Assembly (NCBI GenBank): GCA_021234155.1 | Contig: JAJEKV010000210.1 | Span: forward strand, 529,501-593,500 | Direction: 5' to 3' | Source: Isoetes taiwanensis | Taxonomy: Eukaryota; Streptophyta; Lycopodiopsida; Isoetales; Isoetaceae | Length of the DNA stretch: 64,000 nt | Shown: piece after piece, positions 30,090 to 42,999 of the stretch | Numbering within the stretch: position 1 is the first letter of the stretch | Layout of the letters: each line of letters opens with the position of its first letter | Translations under genes and position numbers: made by a program | Notes under the pieces: model-generated | Databases searched by the model: none | Seen by the model: only the letters and a program-made list of their open reading frames with translations | What the model was told of the DNA's origin: nothing

Positions 30090-31185
30090 GGATCTAGACA
30101 CAGATGGTTCAATCGGATCTGCAGAGTCTTCAACCCAGAGATCTCCATTGCCATAGTCTGGCCTCGCCAAGAAGAGGTCTGCACAGAAAAATTCTTACAC
30201 CTTCATGCACATGCCTTTAATCTTCATGGAGGTACAAACATCTACTATGCTTGCTTTTCAGATTCCCATTCTGATGGTAACAAGATAAGCCTTTGTCCTG
30301 TTTAATGTGTTGTCTGTGTTGGGAGGTCTGGCAGCAAAGCCGCATGATATCTACTGGTACGATGCTTTTCCATTTTAGTTCTATCTTCTAGGATTATTTG
30401 AGACTGTTTTAGGAATGATTTGGACACCTTATGCACATGCAAGGTATGCATGTTCAGTTCTATTCATTTTTTTGGACTTTTGAAAGTTCGTGCATGCCAT
30501 TGCTTGCACTCAATGATGTCATTGCAACAACAACACTTAAAAGATGCTCGGCGGTTGCAAATATGTGATTCTCTATTACAAAAGGTAAGTTGATTTGGTT
30601 TCTTTAATTTGAGTCAGTACTTGCATGTTATGTTGCTTTATTTTGAGTCATTATCTTTCTCTATTCTCTATTTCTTTCTGTAAAGCTTATTTTGCAGGCA
30701 CCGACAGAGGAAACGGGAATATATAAGTCCTCCTGTGTTAAGACTGCATAATGTAAAACTGGACTCAACCTTCTCTTTATGATTGTGTTGCTAGAGCGAA
30801 TATGTATTGAAATTTTATATGTGCTTATCACTTCTACAGTTCCAGAAATAGATGCAGACTGAGTTACAACCTAAACTTGGACCAAATACAACCATTGCAA
30901 ATGCCTACAAATCTCTTCTATTGGAGCATAAGCTTCCTCTTCACATGGTATATAGAGGACCTACTTGATTCACTCAATTTGATGATCATTCCTACATGTT
31001 TAATTTCTTCATTATTCATTGTTTCGCAGGATGTTATATGCAGGTCTTTGCTGCAAGACAATCTTATGTAGATCAGTTGAGGCCAACTTTTTGATGGAAT
31101 TGGGCAGCTGCATCTCAACTATAGACTCCTTATTGTCCTTCATCATTAGTACTAAAGTAGAGTATAAGTATCCTTTACGATATCA
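30090..31185. other. Intergenic, AT-rich
   Basis: Only short open stretches. GGTACAAACATCTA near 30232 recurs near 33023. No gene recognised. Confidence 0.4.
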
Positions 31186-33006
31186 TCTCTATACTTTCTA
31201 TACGAAGTAGGTTTCATTACCTCTTTTAAGGATTTCAAAACTCATGTAATAACAGGATTCACAGATATCGAAATTCAACGACAGATGAACATGTCCTATT
31301 AATTTAGATGCCCCACTGAAGTTGGTCCATTCCAGCATATTTCAGAGAGTTGACTTATGCGAGAGTTGACTTATGTGTGCTCGCATTTCACTTCAATTTT
31401 ATATTTCATTTGCTAGAATTGATGCCATTGATATAATCTACTTTCAAATGAAACCTAACATGTTGTAGAGCAGTTAGCTAATCAATAACGCAGTGAGTTG
31501 GCTTATGATGAGCCCCAACCCCAAAGTCTAGAGCTCTTTATTTTTCTCATGAGCCTTTGTACTAATGTCTAGGACTCTCTTTGCTCAATGTGTTCGATGC
31601 AAGATAGGTATTGTCAAGATGCAAGAAGCAACTTGCCAAGTCTTTAAAATTTAATTAAAATGATGTCAACGTTGGGTACAATAGATGCAAAATAAGAGAC
31701 AAGGAATGCAAAATAACAGGTGGCTTGCAAATGACTTTCAATGTTGACTCTTACATAAGATTATTATTATCACTATAAAAAAGCCAACAAGATACTTCGG
31801 TTATTATTATCACTATCAAAAAGCCAACAAGATACTTCTGTTGACCATTGGCTTTATCTTTTATTGAATAGTTAATGCTACATATAGCATTTAAATGTTG
31901 CCACGCATCAAGCTTGAAGCCTACAACATGCCTAATTTGACATAAACTTCAAATTGTTGCCCACAAGAGCTACTTTGTGTCTTCAATTGTACACAAAAAA
32001 ACCCATATGTATTTTTGTGTAATAGTGTCGGTTCCTTCCATTACCACATTTGTACAGATGCCAACACATATCCTTCATATTCAAATGAATGAAATCCTAA
32101 ATTTAATAAGCAAATCAACATCTATGACAAATCATGGTCACTTGAGCTAAACTATTTTGAAACATGACAGTTATTATCCATCACAATCGAGATTTTAGTC
32201 ATCAACTCACCTCCCTTTATCTTTTCCCCTCAAAACACCCTGATATAATCGAGCTTCAATATTACTAACTCAAATATCAAGTCCACAGGCTAAATACCAC
32301 TTATTAGTAGCAAATTACATGTTTGACTTCACTCAATATGCGAACATCAAATTGCACTTCCTCTTTCACATAAGTAACAGTCAAATAATCCAAAGCACCC
32401 AAACTCAAAGATCACATTCAGAAACATCCTCAATATGGCACCATCACATAAAGCATTAACTTAAAATTTAGACTTCATTCTATCTATCATTGTCTATTCA
32501 TATCTAACCAAATATTTCGAATTAACATACATCGTAATTATGCCTACCAATTCCAAATGAAGTACATGCTCTTACCATCTAGAGTTTTGCAACAACAAAT
32601 GCTACTCAATACTCATTTCTTTTCCAATTTAAATAAGTACAGCAATAAACAATTCATATAAACTATTCTAAAGGCTGCAATAAATAAGACAACTTTTTCA
32701 TAATTACATTCTTCATAGCAAGAGAGCATCATTTCAAGTGACGCATTCGTATAATTGTGTTATGCATCGAGAGCAAAGCAAACAAACGATCAGCCAATCA
32801 TGCCTTCACATCTCAAACGAAGTAAATAACTAACATCCAAAATTCTTGCAAGCAAACAACTAACATCCAACCAATTATATTGTCTAACTCGACTACGATC
32901 CTTGACTTCAAAGCCACCGAGGCGACATCAAGAACGATGGCCAACAATTAAACAACCACCCCACCAAACTATACTAGAGCCCGGCAACGCCGGGCACCAT
33001 AACTAG
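31186..33006 (+). mobile_element. Candidate non-autonomous Helitron
   Basis: The 3' end has the Helitron signature: a GC hairpin GCCCGGC-AAC-GCCGGGC (32979-32995), a 7-nt spacer, and CTAG at 33003-33006 followed by T. A matching 5' start is ATCTCTATACTT at 31185, with TC after an A, giving A/TC...CTAG/T and 1,821 bp. The interior is AT-rich with no Rep/helicase gene. The 3' end is fairly convincing; the 5' end is the nearest good match, not proven. Confidence 0.5.
31761..31840. repeat. 40-bp tandem duplication
   Basis: TTATTATTATCACTAT...AAAAGCCAACAAGATACTTC occurs twice in a row with few changes. Confidence 0.85.
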
Positions 33007-34309
33007 TCAATATTGGAAGTTCTTCAGGTACAAACATCTATGGTGGCTCATTCAATAACTGCACGTTCGTGGCTTCTGCTGAACTCGAGAAAGAATTTCA
33101 AGAGTTTATGATATCAAAGAGATCGAAGATGCGAGATTCTCTGTAGTTCTGTTTGTGAATTTTGAACAATGTAATTTTGGCTGTTGCATATCTGAAGATA
33201 CTACAGGCTACTTTTTCCCTATTTGAAGATACTACAGGCTATTTTTGTATGAATGTTTTCAGTGCTTAATGATTTCAGTGATCAATGTTTTCTCTTTTTA
33301 ATGTTTTCTGTGTTTAATGTTTTGTTTCAATGTCTTTAACTGAGAAAAACATCTCGATGTCTTTAACTGAAAAAAATGTGTCCATGTCTTTAACTGAAAA
33401 AGTTCTAACAGAATCACTGATTCTGGAAAATGCCCTTTGAGAATGAGTGATTCCCGGAAAGAATCACTGCCACGTGGCAAACTCGGATAGGCGGATGGGG
33501 CAGAAAATGGCCCACCCCAATTTTACGTCACCTTGGGATAAAACATAGAATTTCTGCATGGCAAACATTTGATCGCTTGGTGACAAACATTTGATCGGAA
33601 AGGGGGGAGGAATTTTTACTTTTCTTGCATTCTCCGGCGCCAAATTTGGGATTAGAAAACAGCTCGTTGTAATTGATTCCTAACTAGAATTGGAACTACG
33701 TTTGTATCCTTGGATGGAGGGGTTTTATATCTCAGGAATAGTTGTCTTTAGTAGTTTATATTTGTTCTGTATAATAATGGTTTTCCTTGATTCTGTTGTT
33801 TAAGGTGACAGGCAAACTTCTGGACGTTTCGTGTGCAACACCTCTCTTAGAAAATGCATTCGGTTTTATATCAGTAGGTCATTCCCAGAGGTACTACAAT
33901 TCCAACTAAAAATCCCAAGTCTTCAAGACCTACTATTAAGCAAACAACTGTTTCAATGCAGGTTCGCTGGCTTGTATAGGATATGATGCTATAAACTTGG
34001 TGTGGAAACATATTTTGGAATATTTCTTATCATCCTTGTAAGAGAACTTCCAGAATTTGTTGAAGTTGTTTGTAGCATTCCATAACAGCAAAGAACATGT
34101 ACTCGTCTGCTTTGGTCTTTTTTGTCTGGATCTAATTTCACTCGTATAATTGAACAGCCCGGCTTAATCTAAACAAATTTTCCTAACTGCTCTTCCTAAT
34201 GTTTGTGTGTACTTTTTCATCTTTATATCATAGAGCAGGGCTTGATAGGCAATCTGATAGAATAAAAATGGCGGAAAAATGGATAGGTGAGGTGAATAGA
34301 ACAATCAGA
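33007..34309. other. Intergenic with a short open stretch at 33020-33143
   Basis: GTNIYGGSFNNCTFVASAEL and FQEFMISKRSKM are read in one frame to a TAG near 33141, but no start or family is known. ATGTCTTTAACTGA occurs several times at 33330-33395. No gene recognised. Confidence 0.3.
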
Positions 34310-34446
34310 GTTTGTCTTCCCTGCTCTATGCGTCCTGCATTTGCACATGCTTTTAGAGCAATTGGAATTGTGATTTCATTTGGTACCATTCCTTCCTGTT
34401 CCATTTCTACAAGACATTGCAAAGCTAGAAAGCTTTGCAGGTCGCC
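34310..34446 (-). pseudogene. PPR protein fragment
   Basis: On the minus strand a frame contains FLALQCLVEMEQEGMVPNE and ITIPIALKACANAGRIEQGR, which is one PPR repeat (helix A with ALxxxxEM..GMVPN, helix B with LKACA) and part of the next. PPR proteins bind organelle RNA and are very numerous in seed-free plants. After EQGRQ the expected following residues disappear, so only about 40 residues remain. It is a fragment, not a gene. Confidence 0.65.
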
Positions 34447-34734
34447 ACATGACCTTTCTTATATTATCTGCATTGTTCTTACAGCCTTCTACCTAGCAAT
34501 TTGTTTCAAAGTTTAACTTAGCCTGCCGAACAGAAGTATGTACAGATCTGCATAGATGGGCTGTGATTTTTGCATTCCATCGTAGTAATTATGCCAGCTA
34601 AGACCTTGAATGAGGGACCCTACCATTTGTCCACTATTCTGCCATGTTGTTGTGAAGAAATATAGGCTAAAATACCCCACATGTTGCAGCTTAGTGGTGG
34701 AGGACAACATGAAGGGTCCGCTTTAAAGAACTTT

Positions 34735-34820
34735 GGGACATAGTTTGATATCAACATGTTGAAGACGACATTAAGTTGGGACACAGTTTGATATCAACAT
34801 GTTGAAGACAACATTAAGCT
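34735..34820. repeat. 43-bp tandem duplication
   Basis: GGGACATAGTTTGATATC...GACATTAAGTT occurs twice in a row at 34735-34777 and 34778-34820. Confidence 0.85.
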
Positions 34821-37800
34821 GTAACCTTTGTCTTTCTCAGCTCATATTTGTGCTTAGGGCCCTGCTTTCCAAGCTGGAAAGATTTAGGTGCATTACATTC
34901 AGCGTGAGAATTACAGATTACAAAGGGTGTAACTTTAGCAGGACGTAAATGTAGGGGTGCACAAACTGTTCACCACTAGCTCTAAGCTTCTAAAAGCTTG
35001 TCCAATGAAGTGCGGAGGTAGAGTTACATACAGGAGGTGTACTCCACTTTGGGACAATCCAAAGTCCGTCGACAACTTTTGAAGGCTTGAAGATGTCCTG
35101 CAACATCAAACCTATAACAAATTAATTTGAGATACAAAGAGAATGCAATAATTTTTCCTGGAACACAGCCAGATTTGCTGGACCGAGTTAGCATCCTCAA
35201 CCTCCTCCAGCTGAAATGGTGGTACTTATATTAACCCTATGGAATCTGCTGCGAATGCTATTGTTTGAGCCACATCAGCGTTTGCAGCAAATAACGCAAC
35301 TATATGACTCTGCATTACAGAAATATTGTCATTATGGAACAGGAAAACAAACAATGGAATTGCCATGAGTTTGAAATTTTAGTAGGCAGCAACTTTGTAA
35401 GTTAAGTTATCATGTGACATGGATACTTCTAAGTACTTCAAGCTTACTTGAAGCGGTCCTTGGAGGATTTTGAGTGTGATTTTGAGTGTTGCTTAAAGAA
35501 GTGTTTTGTCAAATTGATCATGATAGGAGTTGAGACTTTGTACCAATCCTACGCTGGATGGTACAGATTACATTACAGGGAGTGAATTTTTTGAGATCTA
35601 CTTACAAATGGACATTTCATGAAGTTCACAATGCCTTGGCTCAAGAAGAGTTAGAATGTAACAGAGAGTTGCAAAAAACAGAAATCTAACTTGTTCAACT
35701 TAATTTGGCTGTCTTAGTAAAAAAAGGAAGCAAAAGGCATTTGTTGGCACTGTTGGCAGAAAAGTCACTCCAGATTTCAAAATGGCCAAATCTCAATGGT
35801 TGTTGTTACAGAGATCTAGTCTGGCAGCTTTACTTTCAGACTAGAAGGTTGTGCAATTTCTAGTATGGCAGTTTTATCTGCCATGTTTACTATGAATATC
35901 TTGCCTATGCTGCTGCTACCAGATTAGAAGGTTGTACCTCCTCATGATATGATGGATTTAATCAGAAGGTTGTATCTCCTCCCCGTTATATGATGGATTT
36001 TGGTGCGTTTTAGGAGGACTTCTAAGTATCTTTCTACCTCTAAGGAAGACCATTCTGTTTTGATGGCTATTGGCAATGGGCAAGAACCTTCAACTGACTT
36101 CTATGATATAAGAAAATCAAGTGAACTCTTCTCAGTTCCATTCCAAAGTTGACATGCCATTGGCCATTTTCTGAGTGATAACATGCAAAAGAAAAGAAAA
36201 GAAAAGAAAAGAATATTTCTATGGACTCACAATTGTAATGGATGAAGGTATCATGCGTTACATTTAGACTAGTCATTTTACCACCCAGCCTGTATGGCTC
36301 TGAATATATAATGAGGTCAAAGTATGATCTTATTGGCAGAAAGGAGGCTGGTAGCACAATTTCCAAGGCTATAGGCAGAACGAGTGGTGCGACAGGAGGT
36401 TATTAGTTGATGTCAAGCCAGTCTTTTAAGCTTCAGAGCTTGCTCAACAGAAAGACTATATAGGTTTGGGAACTAAAATTAACTTTTCCATCGAAAAGAA
36501 GAGAAAGAAAGAGAAAGAGTTTATTAACATGTACGAGACCAAATAAATTCACCAATTAATCTATTGGTTCTGGGTACCCCTAGAGGGTCTGAAAAATGCT
36601 GTGATGTCTCTTATTCTTCCTTTTGGAAAGATTTCATATGGAGCTGTCTGGTCCCTTTCTTAGCTCTTCTGCCCTTCGTAGAATGACTCCTTCGAAACGA
36701 AAGAAGGATCTTTTGAAGGTTCTTTGATATGCGAGCTGGTACAAAAACAGAATCTAGAAAGACCCACTTCTTAAAAATGGATAGATCTGACTGCATTTGG
36801 AGAAGTTCAAATTGAATCTGGCATCACACACTAATCTGGGGGATGAAGCTTTTTTAGGATTGTATATTGGATAAAAAAGCATAAAAAAATGGCACTTGAG
36901 AAAAGGGAAAATGGAGCTTCAACTGCATTACAAGGCTTTAGAATTTTCTTTCAGTGTTTTTCTTGGGCATGACTTCTGCTCAAGTCCCTTAGCCTGCATC
37001 ACTTTAAGGCAGCTCATGAACTGTTTAGACCAGAAATGTCTTGCTTTTTGAGTATGTATGAACTTACCAAATCAGAAGAAACATTTTCAAACACAAGATG
37101 CTGATTCAGAATTAAAGCTGAAAGTGCTGACCTCTTTTCACGTGCTTGATCCTTCACCATGAAACGATAATAGCGTCAAGGCTAGACATGTGATATCAAT
37201 AACGGCCTTTATTTTTGAAGAGTCGCATAACAATCGACATGCACTCAGTTGGATTCAAACTTCTATAATGGCACAGACCAGGGAGGTTTTGGTTGATCAA
37301 ACACAATTGCAGATGACATTTGATGTGGTATCATAGTTGTGGTCATGCTCTTCATTTAACATATGTTATCTCGATCCTACATATGTGATGTTCACATAAT
37401 CTATTGAGGCAATTCTTTCAGGCAAAAGGCATAAATTTCCTGTATCAAAGTAATCCTTCCATTGTTCATGGATGTCTGATTACAACAAATTATTTCTTTG
37501 ATATAAGGACTGCACAGTGAAGGCGAAGTTTAATGTTCTTGTTGACATTTTCTTATTGCCACGTCAATTTGCAATGCAGATAACTCTGAATGCGATTGGA
37601 GCTGATCTTTCAGCAGCAGAGGTAGTCTGGAGTTGGAATTCTTCTGAGCTAGCATACTTATCAATTTGGTAAGTATTTCAAGAGATTTTAAGATTTTTGT
37701 ATAGGTGTGCCTAGACTTTTCAGGAAATTTTGGATCTGAAAATTCAATTAAGCAATGGTAATTCATATGTTAAGGATGTAATGCATGTGGCCTAGTGTCT

Positions 37801-39435
37801 TATCTCATCCTGATTCATATTATGCAGGGCCAGTTTTAGGAAGCCTTAAGCTTATTAAAATTAAATATCTTTGAGATGCCTCCTGTTCTTTGTCTTATGT
37901 CAGAAATATGTCAAGGTTGGATTATTTTATTTCTCAGGTTCGCTTCATCCAGTTCTAAACCCGTGATATGGGTGATGAGTCTTAACCTGACACTAGATGA
38001 AAATAAAAGTTTGTAGATAGCCCAAACTTTCTTTATCTTAATTTACTTTTCCTCCTTATCACCTGTATCCGCGATATTGGCAGTTATTATCTGACAGAAT
38101 ATGGCCTGCGCTTCTGATTTTTTATGGATGTTAGAAAATATCTTCTGGAAAAGGGCTCACATTTCCTGTTTCTTTGCATAACCTGAGACATCTCTCTTAA
38201 GAATCCATAACCCAGTTCATTTGTCTTTTTATGAACGTGGGAGTAAGGATTAGGGCGGTGAATGGCTGGGTCATATTTGAGCTCCATCAATTTGTAGATG
38301 ACCGTTGGTTTTACTAGAATCATGGTAAACTATCAACCTTCTTGTATAGCCTTCCTGACTCCAATGCTGAGAGTATTACGAGCCTTGGCGAGCCTAATTA
38401 TAGGTGATGCGAGCCAATCAGATTTTGATTGTATTATCCCTTAAAGGTTTTAGCGACTGAAACTGCAATTGAAAAACTATTTGAAATGAAGCATAATGTG
38501 TATTAACGTCTCATACATTTTTGTACTCAGGAACTAGAATTATTGGAAGCTGCTTTGACTTAGGAAAGAGGGACATATGCAACTGAATTCATGATTTCGT
38601 GTTTAAAGTGTTATTCTTGATAGCTTAGTACAGGGAGTTATTTCTCACCTAGACAGAACAGGTTTTAATGGATAAGGCCCCTTAAGGCATCAGAAGAATT
38701 TCTATATCCAGGCAACATGCTTACAACCTTTTACAGGACTCTACAAAATCACAAGACCTGGAACACTGTCAGTTTATCCTGGTTCAATGGACTCACTTCA
38801 TTTTTGTTATGGCTAACCGCCTCATTCCCCTCTTTGGTGCATCTGTATGCTTAAATGAATCAAATCAAGCATTCAATCAAATTGGAAATCCTTGTGAACA
38901 TAGATGGGTTGGAATTATTGCTGTGTATGCAAGATTTAGGCAAGGCGACAAGGCAATTTCATTGTATTGTAGAATGCTAAATTAGGCCTGCCAAGAAATA
39001 CCTACATCTAGGTGGCTACCTTGCAAGAGTGCACTTTGACATGCAACAGAAGCCCTTTTCCATGCGGTGCACGTTGTGCCATCATCACATTTCATGAAAC
39101 ATATCTTGACCAGGTTACCAATATGCTTTCATGACATTAACAAATGTAATTTCATTTGTACGTATTCCCTTTTGCCCCATATTTTAAAACCATTGTAGAG
39201 CCATGCCACATTTGATATATAGTGCACTTGATTCTTGATTTCATCTCTCTTCTAAAGTGAACTATCAACTTTCAAGTGAGCATCCTACAATTTGAACTCA
39301 GGGGGGAAATTTGATGCATGTACACTTTTTAAATGTTGTAGCTGAACTTGGGTTGTAGATTGCACTAGATATGGCAACTAGGCTATACTTTTTTGTCTGA
39401 GTTGTGCTGGCTTTATTTATAATGTTTGATTTTAC
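34821..39435. other. Long gene-poor stretch
   Basis: Only shadow frames under 100 codons on either strand. An (AAAAG)n tract lies at 36187-36212, and AAGAGAAAGAAAGAG-type purine sequence at 36496-36520. I see no recognisable gene or transposon end. Confidence 0.5.
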
Positions 39436-39441
39436 ATTTAG

Positions 39442-40200
39442 ATGGGCGACAATTTAGACGATCCTTTGTGCCAAGCAATCGTGATATTGCGAGACCTATA
39501 TAGTACTGATGGTGATCCTGCGCAAAAATTTCGTGAATGGGCCCAAAAATTTACAAGAGACCATTATTGAGTGTATGGTCCTTAATACAACCTTTGATCG
39601 AAGGATGCGAGAGTGGGAGACCACTACTACTACATATCGATCACCCTTGCCTTCTCTACTTGCACCTGCACCACCATCACCTACACTGACACTTACAGCT
39701 CCAGCTCCACGAGTCAATTATAGGTATAAATTTCAACCTTGTTTCTTTTAGAAATATGCTATATACATATTTTGCTATATATTGTAGGGCGTGGGTGCCG
39801 GTGTGGACGTGGTGGACGAGGTAGAGGTACACCACCTGTAGAAATTGGAGAAGTGCAGGTAAATATTTTTCACACTTCCATAATAATTCGAAATAATAAA
39901 CTAATATGTTTAACTTGTAGGTCGGGATATTTAGGTATCCTGCAGGCTCTAGGATATTAGAGAGCTCACCAGGCGTACCTGCTTTGGCGATAAGCCCAAC
40001 GGGCAAGCCAAAGTCTAGGCCAGGAGATAGGACCTTACGCAAGACTATAAAAAATATAGCGCACAATCATTTTTTATTGGAAAGTACCCTTCAAGAAAAT
40101 AAAAGAGAGCATATTGAGTAGGTAAAATGCTTCCTACGTCAATCACTCTTTGTATTCGGTTAAAAGTGTTTGTATCTTATGCTTAAATGCAGGTGATACG
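39442..40200 (+). pseudogene. Fragment of an intron-containing unknown gene
   Basis: A short frame starts MGDNLDDPLCQAIVILRD near 39442. An exon at about 39788-39858 encodes an Arg/Gly run (GRGCRCGRGGRGRG) and EIGEVQ, with donor CAG/GTAAAT at 39859. The next exon from 39921 reads VGIFRYPAGSRILESSPGV to GKPKSRPGDRTLRKTIKNI and a TAG where the inverted copy has CAG/GTAAAA. The gene's 3' part is duplicated in inverted orientation at 41190-40990. Possibly transposon-derived; family not recognised. Confidence 0.35.
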
Positions 40201-41200
40201 TGAGTTTAGGAAAATACATGGGGATGTCTAAGAGTTCTTTATACGACATAGGTTATCTGAGATCCATAGTTTTTGTCTCTGTCTTTTGTCCATCATTAAG
40301 TTTCTTGAAGACAGGTTTATTATCATTCTTCTTAAAAGAACTTTGGTCAGGATCTTTATTATTAGAAGAAATTCGAATTGGAGCATTTCGATCAATACCT
40401 TTTTGATCAAGATTAGGTATGAAGTCTGCTACTACTGCCTCAGCGAGTTCAATCGCATCTTGAAGATCTTCAGGAGATGATTTTTCAACTTCTCTTCTTA
40501 CATACTTCTTTAGTCCCCGATAAGTTACATGAATTATGCCAAACAGGAAGCATTGCTTCCTATGTGCAAGATTTTACATACTGTGTTTTGGAGATTGAGA
40601 ATCTAACGGAGAAGATGAAGCTGCATCAATTTTTTTTGGGGACTAAAGAAGTATGTAAGAAGAGAAGTTGAGAAATCGTCTCCTGAAGATCTTCAAGATG
40701 CTATTGAACTCGTTGAGGCAGTAACATACTTCATACCTGATCTTGATTAAAAAGGTATTGATCGAAATGCTCCAATTCGAATTTCCTCTAATAATAAGGA
40801 TCATGACCAAAGTTCTTTTAAGAAGAATGATAATAAACCTGTCTTCAAGAAACTTAATGATCGACAAAAGACAGAGTACAGACAAAAACTATGGATCTCA
40901 GATAACCTGTGTCGTATAAAGAACTCCTAGACATCTTCATGTATTTTCCTAAACTCACGTATCACCTGCATTTAATCATAAGTTACAAACACTTTTAACC
41001 GAATACAAAGAGAGTGATTGACGTAAGAAATGATGAATGAAGGAAGCATTTTACCTGCTCAATATGCTCAGGATCCAGCTCTTTCATTTTCTTGTGGGGT
41101 GCTTTCCAATAAAAATGATCGTGCGCTATATTTTTTATAGTCCTGCATAAGGTCCTATCTCCTGGCCTAGACTTTGGCTTGCCCATTGCGCTTGCCCGCA
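39995..41200. repeat. About 0.54-kb inverted duplication with ~110-bp spacer
   Basis: Left arm about 39995-40525 and right arm about 40640-41200 are reverse complements with modest divergence. For example, AAGCCAAAGTCTAGGCCAGG near 40007 pairs with its inverse near 41165, and the outermost and innermost parts pair in order. The right arm carries gag on the plus strand; the left arm carries the same gag inverted. The arms also include the 3' part of the unknown gene at 39.9 kb. Confidence 0.8.
40485..40930 (+). pseudogene. Chromovirus 2 gag capsid region
   Basis: KLHELCQTGSIASYVQDF, YCVLEIENLTEKMKLHQFF (40530-40650) and, after frame changes, SPEDLQDAIELVEAVTYFIP and FKKLNDRQKTEYRQK match a Ty3/gypsy capsid from its middle to just before the zinc knuckle. 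The knuckle itself is missing. From about 40640 onward this lies in the right arm of the inverted duplication. Confidence 0.6.
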
Positions 41201-41219
41201 GTAGCAGATTTCATACATC

Positions 41220-41905
41220 TTGATCAAAAAGGTATTGATTGAACATTTTGTCCAAGGATGTTTGGTGTGTCAACGCATGAAGTTTGATACTCACCGTCCT
41301 GCTGGGCTCTTACATCCACTAGATATCCTAAAGGAGAGATGGGAATCAATATCTATGGATTTCATCACAGGACTCCCAAGAACTTTACGAAAGAATGATG
41401 CAATCTTGGTCATTGTTGACCGATTGATTAAGTTGACACATTTTTTGCCATGTAAGAAAGCCATTACAGGCAGCCAGGTAGCTCAACTATTTATTAAAAT
41501 GTTTTTAAGCTACATGGTCTCCCTAAGTCAATTGTGTCCGATCGAGATTCTAAATTTACTGGTCATTATTAGACAAGTTTATTTGAGTCTCTTGGAACAG
41601 AACTTAAGTTTAGTTCATCTTATCATCCTGAAACGAATGGTCAAACAGAAAGGACTAATTGAACTCTGGAAGCTATGTTACGAAGCTATACTGCAAATAA
41701 ACCTACATTGTGGGAAGATTATCTTCCACTAATAGAGTTTGCCTATAATAGCTCATTGCATGCTTCTACAGGTGTGACTCCTTTCCATGTAGCATATGGC
41801 TTTACTCCTCGGACACCTGCAAATTGGTTGGCGAATTCTCGAGTAGAGATGGCTAATCAAGTTGTTGAGGAGATGGGGTGGTATTATTACTGCCGTAAGA
41901 GATGA
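41220..41905 (+). pseudogene. Chromovirus 2 integrase
   Basis: The end of the zinc domain (CLVCQRMKFD) is followed by SMDFITGLP (first Asp), a frame change, then SDRDSKFTGHY (second Asp) and HPETNGQTERTN with the third catalytic Glu kept, then AYNSSLHASTGVTPF. Stops near 41570 and 41660 break it. Unlike chromovirus 1, all three catalytic acidic residues can still be read. Confidence 0.85.
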
Positions 41906-42422
41906 GTTAAGTCATGCACAACTCCAAGAAAAGAAGTTTGCTGATCGCCATCAAAGACATTTAGAATTTTCGGTGGGAGAGAAGGTGTTGGTGTACATTG
42001 CACCACACCGTTATGCTTTCGTGAACAAGAAGTATCCAAAGTTACGAGCAAGATATTTTGGACCTTATGAAATATTGAGCAAGTTCAATGATGTAAGTTA
42101 TGAACTTAAGCTTCCCGTCACGTGGAAGAAAATCCATCCAGTATTTCACGTTTCACTCTCGAAACCTTTCATTGAAAGTGAAACAACTCAGTTGGAACCT
42201 GAGGATGCACCACCACCTCAGTTTGTTGAAGGCAATAAGGTTCTAGTGGAACCTCTTAAAATCTTGGATACAAGAGAGAGAGTTCTGACCCGTCGAACAA
42301 CGATATTGGAATACTTGGTCCAATGGAAGGGTTTGCCTATCAAAGATGCAACATGGGAATCATCTTCCTTTGTCGCTGACTATCCTGAGATTCTGAAAGA
42401 ATACTTGGGACTTCGACAATGA
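41862..42422 (+). pseudogene. Chromovirus 2 integrase C-terminus and chromodomain
   Basis: A 186-codon frame contains the GPY/F-like region (FSVGEKVLVYI, RYFGPYEILSK), IHPVFHVSLSKPF, an acidic linker, and the chromodomain LEYLVQWKGLPIKDATWES. The frame is open to its stop at 42422 but is cut off from the catalytic core upstream. Confidence 0.9.
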
Positions 42423-42452
42423 GGACATTGCCTTCTTTAAAGTCGAAGGGAA

Positions 42453-42999
42453 TGTAAGAAACCATGATCATGGTAGAAATATATAATATACTATATTTAT
42501 ACTTTTGTATGTCTTTCTTATGTCCTCTTTTGTACCATTTTTGAGTTACGTAATATAAGAAAGTATTAGATAGTAAAATTGGCCTTCTCTCTCTTGGGGT
42601 TCTTTTCATTGTCTTCAATTTTTCAAACTTCAACCATCTTCATTGAAATTTTTATTGTATTAATGTTCTTATTTTTTTAGGAGCCCATCGCTCTAAGATG
42701 AAGGAGGCTAGGAGACATCTAGAAGAGAGAACTTCTAAGTGAAAATATATCCCTCATGAGGCATGGGAGTGGGTGTTAGCAGTGTGGGTTAAACATAAGT
42801 ATTGGTAGCATGGGCCACATGTATATATCATATTGGACCTCAAGATCTACGGCCTAGATTTCGGCCTGGATCTGTGGTATGTGAGATGTTAGTTAGGGTT
42901 AGGGTTCTGCTCTACTATTTAGAGAGAGCATTTCTCTTCATTGTTAGGGTTTCGTTCACGTGTTGGAGCATCTCCTTTTGGAGCATCAATATCATGATT
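42453..42999 (+). repeat. Probable LTR sequence of chromovirus 2 and/or the next element
   Basis: Starts TGTAAGAAACCATG after a polypurine-like run. TATA-like ATATATAATATACTATAT lies at 42479-42496. Further right is transcribed-leader-like sequence before gypsy 3. No matching LTR pair was established, so the boundary between elements is unknown. Confidence 0.4.

Larger units (their letters stand above)
40480..42452 (+). mobile_element. Ty3/gypsy chromovirus 2, internally deleted
   Basis: Gag sequence, integrase and a chromodomain occur in order on the plus strand, but protease, RT and RNase H are missing. The joint near 41217 lies where CTTGATCAAAAAGGTATTGATTGAAC resembles gag CTTGATTAAAAAGGTATTGATCG near 40740, suggesting deletion at a short repeat, and the gag side is in an inverted duplication. 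A purine-rich run (AAAGTCGAAGGGAA) precedes TGTAAGAAACC at 42455, a likely 3' LTR start. Confidence 0.75.

Noticed and set aside
36496-36600. Purine tract followed by TTTATTAACATG...GAGACC as a fifth LINE tail
   Set aside because: It lacks the CGTCC and TATGGGAC words shared by the four accepted tails.
42896-42910. TTAGGGTTAGGGTT as telomeric sequence
   Set aside because: Only two units, not the plant TTTAGGG repeat, and located inside a retroelement leader.
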